Below are positions 7,677 to 11,336 of a DNA stretch of 11,336 nt, piece by piece. The translations under genes and the position numbers were made by a program. Numbering within the stretch: position 1 is the first letter of the stretch; every line of letters starts with the position of its first letter. The DNA lies in contig JAABQE010000220.1 in assembly GCA_011391655.1 (NCBI GenBank), forward strand, positions 1-11,336, given 5' to 3'. Below the pieces are notes generated by a model, which was not told the DNA's origin, searched no databases, and saw nothing but the letters and a program-made list of their open reading frames with translations. This DNA is from Hydrogenophilales bacterium. GTDB taxonomy: Bacteria; Pseudomonadota; Gammaproteobacteria; Burkholderiales; Thiobacillaceae.

Positions 7677-10379
7677 ATGAGTCTGCCGAATTCACCCGAC
7701 TGGCTGTCAACGTCTCCGCTGTATGCAGGTAATGCGGCGTATCTTGAGCAGTTTGGCGATGACGCCCTGGCGCCTTGGCTGACGCAAGCTTTTCCAGGAG
7801 CGGGGGGCGGGTCGGATGCGGCGCAGGTTGCAGTACTCCGGCTGATCAATGCCTATCGCTATCTGGGTGTGCGCCAAGCCGAGCTCGACCCGTTGCGGCG
7901 TTTTGAACCGCCGCCCACGCCCGAACTTGATCCCGCCCACTACGGCCTGACCGAAGCCGATCTCAGCCGCGAATTCGAGACCGGTTCCCTGTTCGGGGTG
8001 GATCGCACCAGCCTCACCGATATTTTGCAGCGCCTGAACAGTGCGTATTGCGGCCATGTTGGCATCGAATACATGCACATCACCGATGTGGCGCGTAAAC
8101 GCTGGCTGCAGGAGCGCTTTGAGTCGGCGCGGGGAAATTATGGCGTATCGGCTCCGCTGAAAAAGCAGCTGCTGCAACGCTTGACCGATGCCGAGACGCT
8201 GGAAAAATTCCTCCATACCCGCTATGTGGGGCAGAAGCGCTTTTCGCTGGAAGGCGGTGAAAGCCTGATCCCGATGCTCGATCTGGTGATCTCGCGCTGC
8301 GCTCGCCATGGCGCGAAGGAAGTCGTGATGGGGATGGCGCATCGTGGCCGCATCAATGTGCTGGCCAACATCATGGGGCGCTCGCTGGAGAGTCTCTACT
8401 CGGAACCGCAGCAGGGCGATGCTGCGCCCTTGTCCGGCGACGTGAAATACCACCAGGGATTTTCCACCGATGTGGCGATGCCGAACGGGCCGGTGCATCT
8501 GGCGCTGGCATTCAACCCCTCGCACCTCGAAATCGTGCATCCGGTGGTGCGCGGGTCGGTGCGCGCACGCCAGGATCGACGTGGCGATGTGCTCGGCTAC
8601 GAAGTGGTGCCGGTGATCCTGCATGGCGACGCGGCTTTGTCGGGGCAGGGCGTGGTGATGGAAAGCCTCAACATGTCGCAGACGCGGGGGTTTCGCAACC
8701 ATGGCGCGATCCATATCGTGATCAACAACCAGATCGGTTTCACCACGTCCGACCCGCGCGATGTCCGCTCGACCCTCTATTGCACCGATGTCGCCAAGAT
8801 GGTCGAAGCGCCGGTGCTACACGTGAATGCGGATGATCCCGAGGCGGTGGCCTTCGCGGTGCGTACCGCAGTTGATTTTCGCTACACCTTCCACAAGAAC
8901 GTCTTCATCGACCTGGTGTGCTATCGCCGCCATGGCCACAACGAGCAGGACGAGCCGCTTGCCACCCAGCCTTTGATGTATCGCCGCATTCAGGCCCATC
9001 CCAGCACCCGTACCCTGTATGCGCAGCGGCTGGTGGATGAGGGCGTGGTGACGCAGGCGCAGGCCGACGACATGGTCGATCGATGCCGTGACCGGCTCGA
9101 GCAAGGCGGTTCACTGAACCCGCCTGCGCAATCGGACTTCAACCAGATTTATGGCATCGATTGGGCGCGCTTCAGCAGCCACCCGGCGGTTGAGGTGGCA
9201 ACCGCCGTCGCGGCTGACCGGCTGGATTTTCTCGGCGAGCGCATCACCACCTTGCAACACGAAATTGAACTGCATTCGCGGGTGCAAAAGGTGCGGGATG
9301 ATCGCCGCAAAATGCGCGCGGGTGAATTGCCGGTCGATTGGGGCTACGCCGAAAATCTGGCCTACGCCAGCTTGCTCGATACCGGCTACAACGTGCGCGT
9401 GTCGGGCCAGGATTCGGCGCGCGGCACTTTTTTTCATCGTCATGCAGTGTGGCACGACCAGAAGCGCGAACGTCGCCAAAGCGGCGTCTATATCCCGCTC
9501 GAACATCTGCACGCGCGCCAGGGCAATTTCACCATCATCGATTCGCTGCTGTCGGAAGAAGCAGTGCTGGCGTTTGAATACGGCTACGCGACCGCCGACC
9601 CCGACACGCTTGTGGTGTGGGAAGCGCAGTTCGGTGACTTCGCCAACGGTGCGCAGGTGGTGATCGATCAATTCATCGCCAGCGGCGAAGCCAAATGGGG
9701 CCGTTTATGCGGCCTTACGCTGATGTTGCCGCATGGACTGGAAGGGCAGGGGCCGGAACACTCATCCGCCCGGCTGGAGCGTTTTTTGCAACTATGCGCG
9801 CAGGACAACATCCAGGTGTGCGTGCCCACGCTGCCCGCGCAGATGTTTCACCTGCTGCGCCGCCAGATGGTGCGGCCGTTACGCAAGCCGCTGGTGATTC
9901 TGACACCCAAAGGCTTGCTGCGTTACCCGGCCTCCACCTCGTCGCTGGCCGATTTGAGCGGGGGGGCGTTCCAGCCCGTGATCGACGACCCGCGCGCGCC
10001 GATTCAGGCGAAACGGGTGGTGGCATGCAGCGGGCGCGTGTGGTTTGATCTGGAAGCGGCACGCGAGGTGCGCGGGCTGGACGACATCGCACTGATTCGG
10101 GTGGAGCAGTTGTACCCATTTCCTGAAGAGGCGTTCCGTGCAGCGTTGAATGCGTATCCTGAGGCCGCCAGCTTCATCTGGGCACAGGAAGAACCGATGA
10201 ACCAGGGTGCGTGGTACCAGACCCAGCATCACCTCAACCATTGTGTGCCTGGCGGGCAGCGCTTCCATTACGCCGGCCGCCCCGCTGCGGCCGCGCCGGC
10301 ATCGGGTCATCTATCCCGTCACCGGGCAGAACTGGAGGCGCTCTTGTTCGACGCGCTGGAGGCTTTATATGAGAGTTGA
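7677..10379 (+). CDS. odhA: 2-oxoglutarate dehydrogenase E1 component
   Basis: This thiamine-diphosphate E1 (also called SucA) decarboxylates 2-oxoglutarate and passes the succinyl group to the lipoyl arm of E2. It has 900 residues against ~930-960 usual. The N-terminal E1 segment (S-P-L-Y-A-G-N-A-A-Y-L at 13-23) is present, then a shortened linker, with the core starting near 50 (L-I-N-A-Y-R at 56-61). Further motifs are E-Y-M-H-I at 131-135, A-H-R-G-R at 221-225, K-Y-H at 257-259, the diphosphate-binding region H-G-D-A-A-L-S-G-Q-G-V at 316-326 to I-N-N-Q at 349-352, and G-T-F-F-H-R-H at 583-589 in the second half. The C-terminal E-Q-L-Y-P-F-P and E-E-P-M-N-Q-G-A-W segments are conserved. 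Its end overlaps odhB by 11 bases. The ribosome binding site is weak, so coupling to gltA is plausible. Confidence 0.97.
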   Translation: MSLPNSPDWLSTSPLYAGNAAYLEQFGDDALAPWLTQAFPGAGGGSDAAQVAVLRLINAYRYLGVRQAELDPLRRFEPPPTPELDPAHYGLTEADLSREFETGSLFGVDRTSLTDILQRLNSAYCGHVGIEYMHITDVARKRWLQERFESARGNYGVSAPLKKQLLQRLTDAETLEKFLHTRYVGQKRFSLEGGESLIPMLDLVISRCARHGAKEVVMGMAHRGRINVLANIMGRSLESLYSEPQQGDAAPLSGDVKYHQGFSTDVAMPNGPVHLALAFNPSHLEIVHPVVRGSVRARQDRRGDVLGYEVVPVILHGDAALSGQGVVMESLNMSQTRGFRNHGAIHIVINNQIGFTTSDPRDVRSTLYCTDVAKMVEAPVLHVNADDPEAVAFAVRTAVDFRYTFHKNVFIDLVCYRRHGHNEQDEPLATQPLMYRRIQAHPSTRTLYAQRLVDEGVVTQAQADDMVDRCRDRLEQGGSLNPPAQSDFNQIYGIDWARFSSHPAVEVATAVAADRLDFLGERITTLQHEIELHSRVQKVRDDRRKMRAGELPVDWGYAENLAYASLLDTGYNVRVSGQDSARGTFFHRHAVWHDQKRERRQSGVYIPLEHLHARQGNFTIIDSLLSEEAVLAFEYGYATADPDTLVVWEAQFGDFANGAQVVIDQFIASGEAKWGRLCGLTLMLPHGLEGQGPEHSSARLERFLQLCAQDNIQVCVPTLPAQMFHLLRRQMVRPLRKPLVILTPKGLLRYPASTSSLADLSGGAFQPVIDDPRAPIQAKRVVACSGRVWFDLEAAREVRGLDDIALIRVEQLYPFPEEAFRAALNAYPEAASFIWAQEEPMNQGAWYQTQHHLNHCVPGGQRFHYAGRPAAAAPASGHLSRHRAELEALLFDALEALYES
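10358..10362 (+). promoter_or_regulatory. Ribosome binding site of odhB
   Basis: GGAGG lies six bases before ATG 10369, inside the last codons of odhA. It fixes the odhB start eight bases before the odhA stop codon and shows that E1 and E2 translation is adjacent and probably coupled. Confidence 0.75.
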
Positions 10380-11336
10380 GGTGCGCGTCCCCATGCTGTC
10401 CGACTCGGTGGCCAGCGGAACCTTGCTGCCGTGGCGCAAGCAGGTGGGCGAGACCGTCGCGCGCGACGAAGCACTGGTCGATCTGGAAACCGATAAAGTC
10501 ATCCTCGAAATCCCCGCCCCTGCTTCCGGCACGCTGGTTGACGTGCGTCTGCCCGAGGGCGCAGTGGTCAAGGCGGAAGAAGTGGTGGCGGTGATTGAAA
10601 CCGGTGAAGAGCTGGCTGCGCCTGTCCTTTCAGTCAAACCCGCCGCTGCGGTTAAGCCGGAACCTGCAGTCAAACCCGCACCTGCAGTTAAAGCAGAGCC
10701 GCCACCTGCCATCTCTTCTGGCTTGCCCGTCACCCGCGTCGCGTTGCCGGTTGAAGCACCTGCCATCCCGGCTGGCGAAACCCGCCGCGAACCCTTGTCG
10801 CGCCTGCGCAGTCGTGTGGCCGAGCGCCTGGTCGCCGCGCAGCACAGCGCCGCCATGCTCACCACGTTTAACGAGGTGAACATGCAGCCGGTGAACGAAC
10901 TGCGTCAGCGTTACAAGGCCGAGTTCGAGGTCAAGCATGGGATCAAGCTGGGCTACATGTCATTCTTTGTGCGCGCGGTATGCCAGGCCCTGGCGCAGTT
11001 TCCCATTGTCAACGCGGCCATCGATGGCAGCGACATCGTGTGGCACAGCGACGCAGACATCGGCATCGCCATTTCCAGCCCGCGTGGCCTGGTGGTGCCC
11101 ATTTTGCGCCATGCGCAAACCCTGTCGTCGGGTGACGTCGAGCGCGCCATTGCCGACTTCGGCCAACGTGCGCGCGAGACCAAGCTCACGCTCGACGACC
11201 TCTCCGGCGGCACGTTTTCGATCACCAATGGCGGCGTGTTCGGCTCGCTGTTGTCCACGCCAATACTCAACCCGCCGCAATCGGCCATCCTCGGCATGCA
11301 TGCCATCCAGGAGCGCCCCATCGCTGAAAATGGCCA
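10369..11336 (+). CDS. odhB: 2-oxoglutarate dehydrogenase E2 (dihydrolipoamide succinyltransferase), 3' end outside window
   Basis: E2 (also called SucB) forms the core of the 2-oxoglutarate dehydrogenase complex and moves the succinyl group from E1 to CoA. The frame is open to the right edge, with 322 codons visible. Residues 1-80 are a lipoyl domain with D-L-E-T-D-K-V; Lys43 is the lipoylated residue. Residues 81-138 are a Pro/Ala/Lys/Val-rich linker. The catalytic domain begins at E-T-R-R-E-P-L-S-R-L-R at 137-147 and continues with A-M-L-T-T-F-N-E-V-N-M at 162-172, S-P-R-G-L-V-V-P at 237-244, F-S-I-T-N-G-G-V-F-G-S at 283-293 and N-P-P-Q-S-A-I-L-G-M at 301-310. The final active-site H-x-x-x-D-G lies beyond the edge. 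The peripheral subunit-binding domain expected between lipoyl and catalytic domains is absent, and the other forward frame with a long ORF here does not encode it. lpd (E3) would be expected next downstream but is not visible. Confidence 0.95.
   Translation, partial: MRVEVRVPMLSDSVASGTLLPWRKQVGETVARDEALVDLETDKVILEIPAPASGTLVDVRLPEGAVVKAEEVVAVIETGEELAAPVLSVKPAAAVKPEPAVKPAPAVKAEPPPAISSGLPVTRVALPVEAPAIPAGETRREPLSRLRSRVAERLVAAQHSAAMLTTFNEVNMQPVNELRQRYKAEFEVKHGIKLGYMSFFVRAVCQALAQFPIVNAAIDGSDIVWHSDADIGIAISSPRGLVVPILRHAQTLSSGDVERAIADFGQRARETKLTLDDLSGGTFSITNGGVFGSLLSTPILNPPQSAILGMHAIQERPIAENG
10633..10704 (+). repeat. Four 18-base tandem repeats in the odhB linker
   Basis: Four consecutive six-codon units encode V-K-P-A-A-A, V-K-P-E-P-A, V-K-P-A-P-A and V-K-A-E-P-P (residues 89-112). 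The valine codon alternates GTC and GTT, so a 36-base higher-order unit is likely. Pro/Ala linkers with periodic Lys are known in E2 proteins as stiff but mobile arms for the lipoyl domain. Such a repeat could expand or contract between strains. Confidence 0.7.

Noticed and set aside
7707..8714. Antisense reading frame of 335 codons opposite odhA.
   Set aside because: It is a low-quality composition shadow of the conserved E1 gene, with no motif or ribosome binding site.

Overview
The window is a GC-rich, densely coding piece of bacterial chromosome with every gene on the + strand. It fits a polarly flagellated proteobacterium, most likely a betaproteobacterium. The reasons are the flhB-flhA-flhF-flhG-fliA order, which is usual for polar flagellates, and a citrate synthase and gltA-odhA-odhB order that read as betaproteobacterial. 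No phage, insertion sequence, CRISPR or RNA gene was recognised, and no stretch over 300 bases lacks a gene.

Region 1 (1-4910) is the end of a flagellar export, placement and regulation operon. It holds an FlhB-family fragment running in from the left edge, FlhA (export gate), FlhF (SRP-type GTPase for pole placement), an FlhG/FleN-like protein and FliA (sigma-28). The first four genes overlap stop-on-start (GTGA, ATGA, then 11 bases), which suggests translational coupling. Two members are degenerate. The FlhB-like protein stops before the NPTH autocleavage domain. The FlhG-like protein has lost its Walker A P-loop but keeps the N-terminal DQAAGLR motif, the type known to activate FlhF. A hairpin and promoter-like -10 elements lie just before fliA.

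Region 2 (4911-6369) holds a short malic enzyme without the C-terminal phosphotransacetylase-like domain. An 88-base gap with an inverted repeat and a -10-like element precedes it. A 165-base gap rich in inverted repeats follows it.

Region 3 (6370-11336) is a central-carbon cluster: citrate synthase (gltA), 2-oxoglutarate dehydrogenase E1 (odhA/sucA), and the first 322 codons of the E2 dihydrolipoamide succinyltransferase (odhB/sucB), cut by the right edge. Together they feed acetyl-CoA into the TCA cycle and carry out the 2-oxoglutarate to succinyl-CoA step; malic enzyme links malate to pyruvate. The E2 is unusual: its lipoyl and catalytic domains are clear, but the peripheral subunit-binding domain that normally sits between them is absent. 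A proline/alanine/lysine-rich repeat linker takes its place.

The main points worth follow-up are these domain losses in otherwise conserved systems: E2 without its subunit-binding domain, FlhG without an ATPase site, and FlhB without its autocleaving domain. No wholly new multigene system is visible.
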